DNA of 64,000 bases from Actinomycetota bacterium (GCA_009701185.1 WLKQ01000001.1:46430-110429); one strand, 5' to 3'; shown: positions 19,094 through 29,459, counted from the stretch's first letter. The notes: generated by a model not told the origin, from the sequence alone. Numbers and translations: made by a program.

Positions 19094-20435
19094 CGTGGCA
19101 CCTACTTTCGCTGAACTTCCACTTCGTCCACAAACGATTGAGGCTCTTCATGCACATGGATTTATTGCGCCATTTGCAATTCAAGAGATGGTTTTGCCTA
19201 TAGCCCTCAGTGATGGCGATGTAATTGGTCAAGCTAAAACTGGCACCGGAAAAACTTTAGCTTTTGGTATCCCGGTTATTGAACGTGTCATTGCTCCAAA
19301 CGATGCAGAATGGGAGGCTTTCGCTAATAAAGGAATGCCGCAAGTCTTAATCGTTGTTCCAACACGTGAGCTTTGCACCCAAGTAACACGCGATATTGAA
19401 GAATTAGCATCTAATCGCGGCATCAGAACATTGGCTGTTTATGGTGGTCGCGCATTTGAGCCACAAATCGAAGCTCTTAACGCTGGTGTTGAAATTGTCG
19501 TTGGTACCCCTGGACGTCTTTTAGATTTATCGCGCCAAGGTCAACTCAAACTTAAAGAGGTTTCTCGCCTGGTATTAGATGAAGCTGATGAAATGCTTGA
19601 TCTTGGATTCTTACCTGATGTTGAAAAGATTTTGGCCAATACTCCAAATAGAACGCAGACCATGCTCTTTTCGGCCACTATGCCGGGCGACATTATTGCT
19701 CTAGCACGCCGCTTTATGAATCAACCGATTCATATACGCACGCAAGATAGTGAAGATGAGGGTGCAGTCGTAACCCGCATCAAGCAGCATGTTTTGCGTG
19801 CACATGCCATGGATAAGATTGAAATGCTGGCACGCATTTTGCAGGCCGATGGTCGCGGACCAACAATTGTTTTTTGCCGCACTAAGCGAACATGTCAAAA
19901 AACTGCTAATGATCTGCTTGAGCGTGGCTTTCGCGCTGCCACAATTCACGGTGATTTAGGTCAGGGTGCACGTGAAAAAGCTTTAGGTGATTTCAAGGCT
20001 GGAAAATCTGATGTGCTTGTTGCAACTGATGTTGCTGCACGTGGAATTGATATTGAAGGAATTACTCACGTTATTAACTATCAATGCCCTGAAGATGAGA
20101 AAACCTATGTTCACCGAATCGGCCGTACTGCTCGTGCAGGTGCCGATGGTATTGCCGTAACTTTTGTTGACTGGGATGAATTAGCGAGATGGAAGATGAT
20201 TAATCAAACATTAGATTTGGGATTAGCAGAACCTGAAGAGACTTATTCATCATCTCCACATCTCTATGAAGTTCTTAATATTCCAGCTGGTTCAACTGGT
20301 CGTATGACTAAAGCAAAACCTGTTGTTCGAGTAGAAAGTAAAGCTCCAGCAAAAACTGCTTCAGTAAAAGCTGCTACTCCCAAAGAAAAAACTGAGCGCA
20401 CACGTACTCGAACTAAAAAGTTTAAAGAGAGCTAA
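19071..20435 (+). CDS. DEAD-box RNA helicase
   Basis: GQAKTGTGKTLAF, VPTRELC, VLDEADEML, FSATMP, HRIGRTARAG. Confidence 0.95.
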   Translation: MSVSALHNVAPTFAELPLRPQTIEALHAHGFIAPFAIQEMVLPIALSDGDVIGQAKTGTGKTLAFGIPVIERVIAPNDAEWEAFANKGMPQVLIVVPTRELCTQVTRDIEELASNRGIRTLAVYGGRAFEPQIEALNAGVEIVVGTPGRLLDLSRQGQLKLKEVSRLVLDEADEMLDLGFLPDVEKILANTPNRTQTMLFSATMPGDIIALARRFMNQPIHIRTQDSEDEGAVVTRIKQHVLRAHAMDKIEMLARILQADGRGPTIVFCRTKRTCQKTANDLLERGFRAATIHGDLGQGAREKALGDFKAGKSDVLVATDVAARGIDIEGITHVINYQCPEDEKTYVHRIGRTARAGADGIAVTFVDWDELARWKMINQTLDLGLAEPEETYSSSPHLYEVLNIPAGSTGRMTKAKPVVRVESKAPAKTASVKAATPKEKTERTRTRTKKFKES

Positions 20436-21052
20436 GAAGCTACAAAGATTCGGATTGCATCAACGAGCATTTGAACGGCAATTGCTGCAAGCAGTAATCC
20501 GGCAATCCGAGCGACTAAGGTCACTCCAGATTCTTTAATTACCTTCAAAATTGATGTAGATGCCATAAGCGCACCGGCAATTGCTAGGTGTACCGCAATA
20601 ATCGCGCCAACAAGACCTGCAACCATTGCGGCATTGTCGGCTTGTTGAACAAAAATCATTGTGGCAACGATGGCACCTGGACCTGCTAATAATGGCGTGC
20701 CGAGTGGAACTAATGCGATATTTGCATCTGCACTCTCGTTCCTACCGCCGCCTTTGCCGCCCGTTAAGAGATCTAAGGAGATCAGAAGTAACAGCAGCGC
20801 GCCAGCGGCTTGAAGTGCGGCCATAGAAACACTTAAGTAACTGAGAATGAAACGTCCAAATAATGCAAAGAGTGTAATGACAAAGAATGAAACAGCGGCG
20901 GCTTTAAGCGCCAGCATGCGTCGCTCGCGTGCAGGTTTATCAGCAACGAGAGCTAAGAAAATTGGTGTGGCTCCGGGTGGATCCATAATTACAAAGAGGG
21001 TTACAAAAGACTGGATGGCAAAAGTAAGAGCGCTAATCTGAGCAACTTTCAC
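20432..21052 (-). CDS. marC: MarC family integral membrane protein
   Basis: VTLFVIMDPPGATPIFLALV..., 6-TM profile. Confidence 0.88.
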   Translation of the reverse strand: MKVAQISALTFAIQSFVTLFVIMDPPGATPIFLALVADKPARERRMLALKAAAVSFFVITLFALFGRFILSYLSVSMAALQAAGALLLLLISLDLLTGGKGGGRNESADANIALVPLGTPLLAGPGAIVATMIFVQQADNAAMVAGLVGAIIAVHLAIAGALMASTSILKVIKESGVTLVARIAGLLLAAIAVQMLVDAIRIFVAS

Positions 21053-21894
21053 AGTCTGACGACCCTTCGACTATTTGATTGTGCTTCTAGCTTTTCCCAT
21101 TGTTCTGGGCTAGTGCCGTATTCACCTAATGAATTTAGTTTACCGCTTCCGTGATAATCGCTGGCACCAGTTATCACTAAATCAAGATCATGAGCAATCG
21201 CTCGTAACATCGCTCTTTCATCAGGATTTTGATCACGGTGGTCGACCTCAATGCCATGTAATCCTGCATCAACTAAAGTGTGAAAGTCAGACGGAACAAG
21301 AATTTTTCCCCTCAGTGAAGCAAATGGGTGGGCAATAACAGCAACTCCACCTGCACGTCGAATCACGCCAATCGCATCTTCTGGAGTTGGTGCGGCATGT
21401 GAAACATAAAACTCTGAATCATTATTGAGCATGCCCTGAAATGCTTCGTCTCGCGATTTAATGATTCCTTTGTTAACGAGTGCATCTGCAAGGTGTGGGC
21501 GGCCAAGAGTTGCCCCATCGGGTAAAGCATTGTGAACATCCTCCATTGAAATATCAATTCCAGCGTGCTGCATTTTTTCAATCATTTTCCGCATGCGTGG
21601 AAGACGACCATCGCGTGTCTCTTCGAGCATGATCTGCATCTCTTCATGTGCACCATCAAAAAGTAAGCCAAGCATATGAACACTTACGCCATCTTTTGTT
21701 AAGCAAGATATCTCGCTACCCAGCGCCAGTGTTAAATTACTCCGTAAACTTTCAATCGCTTGCGCCCAACCCGATGTCGTATCGTGATCGGTCACTCCAA
21801 TGACACTCATCCCTAAGGAAATAGCCTTATTAATTAGTTCGCGCGGAGAATCAGTACCGTCGCTTTTATTGGTATGTGTGTGCAAATCAATCAT
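21049..21894 (-). CDS. PHP domain metal-dependent phosphoesterase
   Basis: MIDLHTHTNKSDGTDSPRELI...IGVTDHDTTSGW...GVAVIAHPF...ITGASDYHG. Confidence 0.92.
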   Translation of the reverse strand: MIDLHTHTNKSDGTDSPRELINKAISLGMSVIGVTDHDTTSGWAQAIESLRSNLTLALGSEISCLTKDGVSVHMLGLLFDGAHEEMQIMLEETRDGRLPRMRKMIEKMQHAGIDISMEDVHNALPDGATLGRPHLADALVNKGIIKSRDEAFQGMLNNDSEFYVSHAAPTPEDAIGVIRRAGGVAVIAHPFASLRGKILVPSDFHTLVDAGLHGIEVDHRDQNPDERAMLRAIAHDLDLVITGASDYHGSGKLNSLGEYGTSPEQWEKLEAQSNSRRVVRL

Positions 21895-22793
21895 GAAGCA
21901 CTTTCAATCTGGTTTGTGCGACCTCGCGTTACTACTAAAACACAGCCAATTAATATTAGGGCTATTCCGGGAAGAATTCCTAACGGTGGCTTTTGTCCCA
22001 TCCACCAAATTGCAAGGATAGAACTCACTGGAACTTCAAAAAAGATAATGAGCGAAACTATCGCAGGTGATACTCGCTTTAGTGCTGCATTAAACATTGT
22101 GTGGCCAAGAATCTGCGCACCTAAAATTAAACCTAAAAGAATCCACCACTCACGTGCAGAGAAATCAAATAGTGCCACACCTGAAATTACTGCGACTGGG
22201 AGCACGGTAATTGCACAAACAAAATAACAGATGGTCGTATAAGTAGTTGTCTCTAACGTTCGCTGGGCTCTAGATCCAGACATCATGTATAGCGCTGCCA
22301 ACGCTGCAGATATTAAAGCAGCAATATCTCCAAGAAAAGATTTAAGCGAGATATGAAGATCTACTCCAGAAATGAGCAAGACTCCAGAAAAACTTACAAT
22401 CATGCCCAGCCACACCGAAGATGGAATATGACCTCCACTTAACTTCACAAAGAGAGCTGCAAAAATCGGTTGTAGGGCAACGAGAGCGGTTCCAGCTGCG
22501 ACTGTGGTCCATCGCATGGCGAGGAAGAATCCAATAAAGTGAATTGCTAACAAAACGCCTGCACCTATTGCCCACTTGATTCCATCACGATCAGCACGAT
22601 GGCGCAGCGCAAAAGGAAGAGTTAATAGCGCTCCCCCTAAATTTCTCCAGAAAATTAACGTCGTGATTGGCATAGCGCTCATTGCAATAAGCGGACCAGA
22701 AGTACCAATACCGATGATCCCAACTCCCAAGCGGATTAAGTCCGGCCGAGCTGGAATAGCTGTATGGCTCTGCAATTGTTCTCCGGCATTCAT
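21891..22793 (-). CDS. EamA/DMT family permease
   Basis: About 10 hydrophobic segments; EamA-like repeats (FWRNLGGALLTLPFA; IGCVLVV). Confidence 0.85.
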   Translation of the reverse strand: MNAGEQLQSHTAIPARPDLIRLGVGIIGIGTSGPLIAMSAMPITTLIFWRNLGGALLTLPFALRHRADRDGIKWAIGAGVLLAIHFIGFFLAMRWTTVAAGTALVALQPIFAALFVKLSGGHIPSSVWLGMIVSFSGVLLISGVDLHISLKSFLGDIAALISAALAALYMMSGSRAQRTLETTTYTTICYFVCAITVLPVAVISGVALFDFSAREWWILLGLILGAQILGHTMFNAALKRVSPAIVSLIIFFEVPVSSILAIWWMGQKPPLGILPGIALILIGCVLVVTRGRTNQIESAS

Positions 22794-22815
22794 GAGGTAA
22801 AGGTACCCTTAACCT
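22794..22815. promoter_or_regulatory. Predicted bidirectional leaderless promoter (EamA <-> MgtE_N gene)
   Basis: Plus -10 TACCCT 22804-22809, 6 nt before ATG 22816; minus -10 TACCTT (plus 22800-22805), 6 nt before ATG 22793; the hexamers share TA. Confidence 0.6.
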
Positions 22816-24087
22816 ATGAGCAGCAATCTCCTCAACCGAGTATTTCTTGCCCGTCTTGCAGGCACCGCGGTTTTTGACCCAAATGGTGATCCAGTAGGAA
22901 AGGTGCGAGATGCAGTGGCGACCCTTCGCACTAATAACTTACCGCCACGAGTTCTTGGTTTAGTTGTAGAAGTACCGCTGCGTCGTCGTGTGTTTGTTCC
23001 GATAACTCGAGTGACATCAATTGAAAGTGGTGCAGTAGTAATAACTGGCCTCTTAAACATGCGCCGTTATGAAACACGCCCTGGTGAAGTTTTGATTTTG
23101 GGTGACATGCTCGATCGATCAATCACACATATTGCATCCAACGAACGTGTGATTGTTGAAGACATGGGTATGGAGCAAAATCGAACTGGCGACTGGTTGA
23201 TCAATCGTGTTCACATCATGCGTCCTGGTCGGGGGCTTCGCCGAAAAGGTGCAACCTCAACCGTTGCCTGGGAAGAAGTTGTTGGCTTTGCACATACCGA
23301 ACAAAATCAAGGTGTAACAAATTTATTGTCAACTCTTGCAAATTTGCGCGCTGCAGATTTAGCTACAGTGCTTCAAGATTTACCGGAAAAGCGCCGAGTA
23401 GAAATTGCTGGTGCTTTAGATGATGAACGACTTGCCGATGTGCTAGAAGAAATGGATGAAGACGATCGCGTATCTTTGCTTGCAGCTCTAGAAGGTGAAC
23501 GCGCGGCAGATGTACTTGGTGAGATGGATCCAGATGATGCTGCCGACTTATTGCGAGAAATCGGTCAAGAGCGCGCTGAAGCTCTTCTGGAGTTGATGGA
23601 GCCTGAAGATGCAGAAGATGTTTTGCGTCTGATGACTTATGAAGATTATTCAGCGGGCGGCATGATGACAACAGAGCCAATCGTAATGAGCGCCGATTAT
23701 TCAGTTGCTGATGCATTGGCTGCGGTAAGGCAAAAAGAGATCTCCCCTGCTCTTGCGTCCCAAATATTTATCTGCCGTCAGCCACTTGAAACTCCTACGG
23801 GGCGCTTCATTGGGACCGTGCATTACCAGCGCTTATTGCGCGAACCGCCTTCAATTTTGCTTGGTTCTATCGTTGATACTGATTCTAAAGGAGTTAAGCC
23901 AGATGCATCTCTGCATGAAGTTTCATCGCATTTAGCCAGCTACAACATGCTGTCATTACCTGTGATCGATGCCAATGAACGGCTATTAGGGGCAATCACC
24001 GTAGACGATGTTTTAGACCACTTACTGCCAGATAACTGGCGCCATGATCACCGCGAGAAATCGCCAGTCAATTACAAGGAGGTGTAG
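22816..24087 (+). CDS. MgtE N-domain/CBS protein without an obvious transmembrane domain
   Basis: MgtE_N repeats VLEEMDEDDRVSLLAALEGERAADVLGEMDPDDAADLLREI, CBS LGAITVDDVLDHLLP. Confidence 0.88.
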   Translation: MSSNLLNRVFLARLAGTAVFDPNGDPVGKVRDAVATLRTNNLPPRVLGLVVEVPLRRRVFVPITRVTSIESGAVVITGLLNMRRYETRPGEVLILGDMLDRSITHIASNERVIVEDMGMEQNRTGDWLINRVHIMRPGRGLRRKGATSTVAWEEVVGFAHTEQNQGVTNLLSTLANLRAADLATVLQDLPEKRRVEIAGALDDERLADVLEEMDEDDRVSLLAALEGERAADVLGEMDPDDAADLLREIGQERAEALLELMEPEDAEDVLRLMTYEDYSAGGMMTTEPIVMSADYSVADALAAVRQKEISPALASQIFICRQPLETPTGRFIGTVHYQRLLREPPSILLGSIVDTDSKGVKPDASLHEVSSHLASYNMLSLPVIDANERLLGAITVDDVLDHLLPDNWRHDHREKSPVNYKEV

Positions 24088-24587
24088 TGATGGCACGTGC
24101 ATTTGGTTTGGATACACCTCGTGAGACTCGACGTTCACTGCGCCCAAATTTCGACCCAGAAACTTTTGGACGTTTATCGGAACGCTTTGCGCGTTTCTTG
24201 GGCACTGCTCGTTTCTTGGTATACATGACCGTTTTTGTGCTGTCATGGGTTGCGTGGAACTTTTTGGCACCCCGAGATATGCGCTTTGATGACTATCCAT
24301 TTATTTTCTTAACCCTTATTCTTTCGCTTCAAGCATCTTATGCGGCTCCACTGATTTTGCTGGCGCAAAATCGGCAAGCAGATAGAGACCGAATTCAACT
24401 CAATGAAGATCGTGCTCGAAATGAGCGCAGTATTGCCGATGCTGAATATTTGACTCGCGAAATTGCATCGTTGCGCATCTCATTAGGAGAGGTTGCGACT
24501 CGTGATTTTGTACGCAGCGAACTTTCAGATATTGCAAAGGAAGTAATTACTGAATTACGTGGCAATCCCCAAGCGGACTCCAAGTAA
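24087..24587 (+). CDS. DUF1003 membrane protein
   Basis: ARFLVYMTVFVLSWVAWNFL...DDYPFIFLTLILSLQASYAAPLILLAQNRQADRDR. Confidence 0.9.
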   Translation: MMARAFGLDTPRETRRSLRPNFDPETFGRLSERFARFLGTARFLVYMTVFVLSWVAWNFLAPRDMRFDDYPFIFLTLILSLQASYAAPLILLAQNRQADRDRIQLNEDRARNERSIADAEYLTREIASLRISLGEVATRDFVRSELSDIAKEVITELRGNPQADSK

Positions 24588-25676
24588 TGACTTACTTCGC
24601 TTTATTAATTTTTCTGTAATTTCTATCAAAGCTCGCGCACTTGCCGATTCTGGTTCAGCAATTACTACTGGAATGCCTTGATCTCCGCCCATGCGCAGGT
24701 CGATGCTAAATGGAACTTTCCCAAGAAGAGGTACATCGATTCCAACAAGGGTAGAAAGTCGCTTGGCAGTTTCTTCGCCGCCACCATTTCCAAAGAGTGA
24801 AATTGTTTGACCTGTCCCAGCATCAATGTATTCAGACATATTTTCAACTACACCAATAACATGCTGATGAATTTGATGTGCAATGCGGCCGGCTCTTTCG
24901 GCAACTTCAGCGGCGGCAATCTGTGGTGTGGTGACAACCAAAATCTCTGATGTAGGAATTAATTGACCAAGAGAGATAGCAAGATCGCCCGTGCCGGGTG
25001 GAAGATCAATGAGAAGTAGGTCCAAGTCGCCCCAATAGGCATCTGATAACAGCTGCTCAAGGACTCGATGAAGAAGCGGGCCACGATATGCAACGGCATC
25101 GCTGCGCTCTGGCTTAAACATCTCCATCGATACAGTCTTTACGCCATATGACTCCAAAGGTATGAACATTTGATCGATAGCCGTTGGGCGTTGACCCATG
25201 ATCCCCATAAGGCGCGGAATTGAGTGTCCATAAACGTCGGCATCTAAAATTCCAACTCGTAATCCTTTAGATGCAGCCGCGACAGCAAGATTTACAGTGA
25301 GCGAGGATTTTCCGACGCCACCTTTTCCAGACGCGATGCCGATTACGCGAGTAAGTGAATCTGGTTGAGCAAATGGAATGAATTTTTCGCGGCCATTGCG
25401 CATAATCTTTTTAACATTATCGCGTTGCTCTTGATTCATGACACCAAAATCTAATTGCACGGATTTCACTCCAGCTATTTTGGTGAGTGCGCTTGTGATA
25501 TCGGTACGCAAGCGATCTTGCATTGGGCAGCCAGAAATAGTTAAAAGAATTCGCACAGATACTTCACCATGCGCTTCCGAGAGATCTTCGACCATGCCAA
25601 GTTCAGTAATTGAACGGTGAAGTTCTGGATCTTGAACTGTTGTGAGCGCGTTAGCTAGTTCATCTAATAAACTCAT
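24555..25676 (-). CDS. mrp: Mrp/ApbC/NBP35-type P-loop ATPase with MIP18-like N-domain
   Basis: IASGKGGVGKSSLTVNLAVA; N-terminal DPELHRSITELGMVEDL. Confidence 0.93.
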   Translation of the reverse strand: MSLLDELANALTTVQDPELHRSITELGMVEDLSEAHGEVSVRILLTISGCPMQDRLRTDITSALTKIAGVKSVQLDFGVMNQEQRDNVKKIMRNGREKFIPFAQPDSLTRVIGIASGKGGVGKSSLTVNLAVAAASKGLRVGILDADVYGHSIPRLMGIMGQRPTAIDQMFIPLESYGVKTVSMEMFKPERSDAVAYRGPLLHRVLEQLLSDAYWGDLDLLLIDLPPGTGDLAISLGQLIPTSEILVVTTPQIAAAEVAERAGRIAHQIHQHVIGVVENMSEYIDAGTGQTISLFGNGGGEETAKRLSTLVGIDVPLLGKVPFSIDLRMGGDQGIPVVIAEPESASARALIEITEKLIKRSKSLLGVRLGIAT

Positions 25677-25978
25677 ATTAAATCAGGATCGATTCGTGCC
25701 TCGGGCCGCTTTGGTTTTGCCACTGGTTTTTCCTCCATAAGATCGGCCAACTGTTTCTTTACAAAAGTTTTAGGGTGCAAATCTTGGGGTTGTAGATTTT
25801 CAAAGCCTGGGCCTAAATTCTCTTTCAATTCAGCCGTCGCAATTTGAGACAAATTACGAATCTTCTTAACCCATTTCGCTGCTTCGACAGCAACTTTAGG
25901 CAAACGGTCTGGGCCAACTAATACCATTGCCAAAAGAGCAAGGCCGAGTAGTTCGCCAGCACCGATATCAAAGAACAT
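25673..25978 (-). CDS. tatB: Twin-arginine translocase subunit TatB
   Basis: MFFDIGAGELLGLALLAMVLVGPDRLPKVAVEAAKWVKKI; TAGGCT box 6 nt upstream of ATG. Confidence 0.88.
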   Translation of the reverse strand: MFFDIGAGELLGLALLAMVLVGPDRLPKVAVEAAKWVKKIRNLSQIATAELKENLGPGFENLQPQDLHPKTFVKKQLADLMEEKPVAKPKRPEARIDPDLI

Positions 25979-26004
25979 AAGGTAAGCCTACCTGCCAACT
26001 ATGC

Positions 26005-27126
26005 TTAATTTTTCGCGGCAATTAAGGTCATAGTTGCGCTGAATTCCTTACCATTGCGCAGATATGTAACACGTACGCGATCGCCTACATTTTTGGCGCG
26101 AACAGCGACAATCAACTCTTCCGGAGCATTTATCTCACGGTCTTCAAATTTTATAATGACATCTCCAGGTTTTAGGCCGGCCTTTTGTGCAGGACCGCCC
26201 GCCATAATTGCTGAGCCGCTCTTTGCAATCAGCGCACCTGTGCCGGTAAAGCGCATATCTAATGCAACACCCAGTACGGGATACGTTGCTTTGCCTGATG
26301 TAATAAGTTGATCAGCTGTCTTGCGCGCTTGATTAATTGGAATTGCAAAACCAAGACCGATTGAACCCGTTTGAGATGAAGTTCCAAGCGATGCAATTGC
26401 TGAGTTTACTCCAATGACTGCGCCAGTGGAATCAACTAGTGGACCACCCGAGTTACCTGGATTAATCGCTGCATCAGTCTGTAAAGCATTTATAAATGAA
26501 CTGTCTGTTGTTGAGTCACCTGCAGTAACCGGACGGTTCTTTGCACTGATAATTCCTAAAGTAACTGTGCCTGATAATCCAAGTGGTGAACCAATTGCAA
26601 TGACTGGATCCCCAACTGCAACTTTGTCACTATTACCAAACTGCAAGGCTGGAAGATTTGTTGCACTAATTTTTAATACAGCTAAATCATAAGAAGAATC
26701 ACGCCCAACTATGGTTCCATTATAAACATCGCCATTATTGAGAGCTACACGAATGCTGCCACCATTTACTGCAGCTGCGGCAATAACGTGGTTATTAGTT
26801 AAAATGTAACCACTGCTATCAATAACAAACCCGGAACCCGTTCCGCCACCACTGTTGGATTCTGTTGTAATCGAAACTACAGATGGAAGCACTCTTTGTG
26901 CAATCCCTGCAACGGAATCTGGAGCTCGTTCAATCGTGCTAGAAGAAGAGACTAGATGTGCATTATGAAACAAAGTAGTTCCAGTGGAGTTAACTCCGAG
27001 AAAGCCACCTACTGTTCCAGCAAGCACGGCGACAAGGACGATAGTTGCTTTAGAATTTTTAGGAGCGTTGTTAATTTCCCACCATGCTGGTGTAACCATC
27101 GACTTCTTTGCTTTAGGAAAAATCAT
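26005..27126 (-). CDS. htrA: HtrA/DegP-like serine protease with PDZ domain
   Basis: GSGFVIDSSGYILTNNHVI, DLAVLKI, NPGNSGGPLVDSTGAVIGVNSAI; PDZ GPAQKAGLKPGDVIIKFEDREI. Confidence 0.95.
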   Translation of the reverse strand: MIFPKAKKSMVTPAWWEINNAPKNSKATIVLVAVLAGTVGGFLGVNSTGTTLFHNAHLVSSSSTIERAPDSVAGIAQRVLPSVVSITTESNSGGGTGSGFVIDSSGYILTNNHVIAAAAVNGGSIRVALNNGDVYNGTIVGRDSSYDLAVLKISATNLPALQFGNSDKVAVGDPVIAIGSPLGLSGTVTLGIISAKNRPVTAGDSTTDSSFINALQTDAAINPGNSGGPLVDSTGAVIGVNSAIASLGTSSQTGSIGLGFAIPINQARKTADQLITSGKATYPVLGVALDMRFTGTGALIAKSGSAIMAGGPAQKAGLKPGDVIIKFEDREINAPEELIVAVRAKNVGDRVRVTYLRNGKEFSATMTLIAAKN

Positions 27127-27138
27127 GTTTTTATTCTG

Positions 27139-27783
27139 CTACAACTTGGTTGCAACTAACAAACCATCACCTGATGAAATCAAGACACTCACCCAATGCT
27201 CTGTGTCATTTTTAATGATTTTCCCAGCATCTCGAAGTGCTACAGTCTTGGGATCGCGTTGGGCTGGATCATTAACTTTTGAGCCACCAAAATAGTTATC
27301 AATAACAAGAGCGCCTCCGCTACGTAAGATTCGTTGAGCCTCACCAATAACGAAGGCTAAATCCTCGGGATTGTGTCGTAGGACCACTAAATCATAAGCA
27401 CGGTCGGTTAATTTTGAAATGACATCAAGAACTGAGTTAGTAATTAAGCGATAACGAGTCTGAGGAATATCAGCCTCGGCAAAAGCTAACTTAGCAATCT
27501 GAGTGTGCTCCATTTCGTCATCAATCGATGTCAAGGTTCCACTTGTTAGCATGCCATCGAGCAACCATAAACTTCCAACACCAGATCCAGTTCCCACTTC
27601 AACAACTGCTTGGGCTGAAAGCGAGAATGCTAAATGCCGCAGGTAAGCACCGGCACCTGGGGTTGCATCTACGGCGCCTACTTCAACGCCTCGTGCACGA
27701 GCCTGTGACTTAAAATGATCTTCGGTAATAAAGTTTTCAGCAAATGTGTGTGGATCTATTTTCATGAGAGATTCATAATCCAT
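27139..27783 (-). CDS. O-methyltransferase (COMT-like, Rv1220c type)
   Basis: VVEVGTGSGVGSLWLLDGMLTSGTLTSIDDEMEH; VIDNYFGGSKVNDPAQRD. Confidence 0.9.
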   Translation of the reverse strand: MDYESLMKIDPHTFAENFITEDHFKSQARARGVEVGAVDATPGAGAYLRHLAFSLSAQAVVEVGTGSGVGSLWLLDGMLTSGTLTSIDDEMEHTQIAKLAFAEADIPQTRYRLITNSVLDVISKLTDRAYDLVVLRHNPEDLAFVIGEAQRILRSGGALVIDNYFGGSKVNDPAQRDPKTVALRDAGKIIKNDTEHWVSVLISSGDGLLVATKL

Positions 27784-29252
27784 TCAGTGAGTAAGCGAAC
27801 TCCAAAACCTGTTCCACCCTTTGGATTTTCACCAGCATCAACTTCGCTACGCCCTGTACCAGCAATATCTAGGTGAACCCATCTACGGTTGCCGGCAAAG
27901 TGTTCTAAAAATAGCGCTGCGGTAACCGAACCGGCAGAGAAGGCACCTTTCTTAGCGTTATGGTTAAAATCTGCAATGTCACTAACAAGGGCTACTTTGT
28001 AATCATCGATAAGTGGCATATGCCAAACGCGATCTCCAGATTTTTCGCCAGCTTGTGATAGCTGCTGTGCAAGTTTTTCGTCGCGTGTGTACATGGCTGC
28101 ATATTGACGACCTAAGCCAATAGTTGCAGATCCTGTTAACGTTGCAATATCTACTAAATAATCTGGATCTAAATGTAGATCGGCATATGCAAGACCATCG
28201 GCAAGAACTAATCGACCCTCAGCATCAGTATCGATGACTTCTACTGTGGTTCCTCCATAGTGCGAGATGACATCACTTGGGCGTTGGGCCGTGCCAGAGA
28301 TAGCATTTTCAGCACACATCATGAGCGCTGTTACTCGAACATGGGGCTGAAGTTCTTCAAGTGCAGTCAAAGTTGCAAGAATTGCAGCCGCACCAGCCAT
28401 GTCTGATTTCATTGGAATCATAAGATCATATGGTCGCTTTAGATTAATTCCACCAGTATCAAAGGTAATTCCTTTACCAACCAAAACTACGTGCGGAAGC
28501 GCACCGTGTGAGGCCTTCTTGCTCCTAGGTGAATAAGAGACTCCAATAAAGCGTGGGCCAGGGTTAGGTGAAGAGTTTCCTACTGCACGTAAGCCACCGA
28601 AATCTTTTAGCTCTTTACCTGCGAGTACTCTAACTTTTAAATCGTTTCCTTTGGCGAACTCTTTCGCTTGTGTAGCCATCCACGCAGGAGTTTTAATATT
28701 AGAAGGCGTGTGAGCCATATTGCGAGCACGCGCAATCGCTTTCGAAATAGTGATAGCAGCATCTACTGTCTCCTTCTTATCTGTAGCAACATAAAAAATA
28801 GGTACATCTGCAGGCTTACCGCTCTTTAGACTCCACAAGTAGGCGCCTAAAGTAAGCGAGATTGCATGTTCACGAATATCATGACTCTTAATCGCACATG
28901 CAGAATAAACACTTACTTTTTTACCACGTACTTTTCGGGCAATAGCAGTTGCTGCAATTCGTAGCGCTGGGGTTGAGGCGTCACCGAGTGATGTTAAATA
29001 CAAGCGATCGGTTTGTGCGTTTTGAGCGCTGACTGGGATTTCAAAAATCTCTGCATTTTTGCCAGTAGGAGAAAAAAATGAGAGTTCATCCACTAAATCA
29101 ATTGCAAATAGTTTTTCAATCTCTGAAATTAAGTTCCCGGGGGCTTGAAATGAAAAATCACCAGATTCGTTTTTAATGAAACCAATTGCGATTGAATCTG
29201 CCGTAATGGCATGAGTCAGGTCTACTGGCGCGCCATAAAGTGTGGATGACAT
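27762..29252 (-). CDS. pepA: Leucyl aminopeptidase (M17)
   Basis: GKGITFDTGGINLKR, DMAGAAAILATL, NTDAEGRLVLADGL-type motif (DTDAEGRLVLADGLAYA). Confidence 0.93.
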   Translation of the reverse strand: MSSTLYGAPVDLTHAITADSIAIGFIKNESGDFSFQAPGNLISEIEKLFAIDLVDELSFFSPTGKNAEIFEIPVSAQNAQTDRLYLTSLGDASTPALRIAATAIARKVRGKKVSVYSACAIKSHDIREHAISLTLGAYLWSLKSGKPADVPIFYVATDKKETVDAAITISKAIARARNMAHTPSNIKTPAWMATQAKEFAKGNDLKVRVLAGKELKDFGGLRAVGNSSPNPGPRFIGVSYSPRSKKASHGALPHVVLVGKGITFDTGGINLKRPYDLMIPMKSDMAGAAAILATLTALEELQPHVRVTALMMCAENAISGTAQRPSDVISHYGGTTVEVIDTDAEGRLVLADGLAYADLHLDPDYLVDIATLTGSATIGLGRQYAAMYTRDEKLAQQLSQAGEKSGDRVWHMPLIDDYKVALVSDIADFNHNAKKGAFSAGSVTAALFLEHFAGNRRWVHLDIAGTGRSEVDAGENPKGGTGFGVRLLTEWIMNLS

Positions 29253-29279
29253 GCGTTGAAGGCTATCGCCCTGCCTGGA

Positions 29280-29459
29280 TTACTTCTTGACTAAAGCAAC
29301 CGCGGCATGAAGTGCGGCGCTGAGATTATTTGCTTCCTCTGCATTGAGTTCTACGACCAAACGGCCGCCACCTTCTAGAGGGATTCGCATGACTAGGGAG
29401 CGAGCCTCTTTTGTAACCTCCATAGGACCATCACCAGTACGGGGTTTCATGGCTGCCAT
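29280..29459 (-). CDS. DUF3117 family protein (59 aa)
   Basis: Translated by hand: MAAMKPRTGDGPMEVTKEARSLVMRIPLEGGGRLVVELNAEEANNLSAALHAAVALVKK; SD GAAGGAG upstream. Too short for the ORF track. Confidence 0.9.
   Translation of the reverse strand: MAAMKPRTGDGPMEVTKEARSLVMRIPLEGGGRLVVELNAEEANNLSAALHAAVALVKK

Noticed and set aside
23363-23716. 117-aa His/Leu-rich minus-strand ORF
   Set aside because: Shadow of the acidic MgtE_N repeat coding region.
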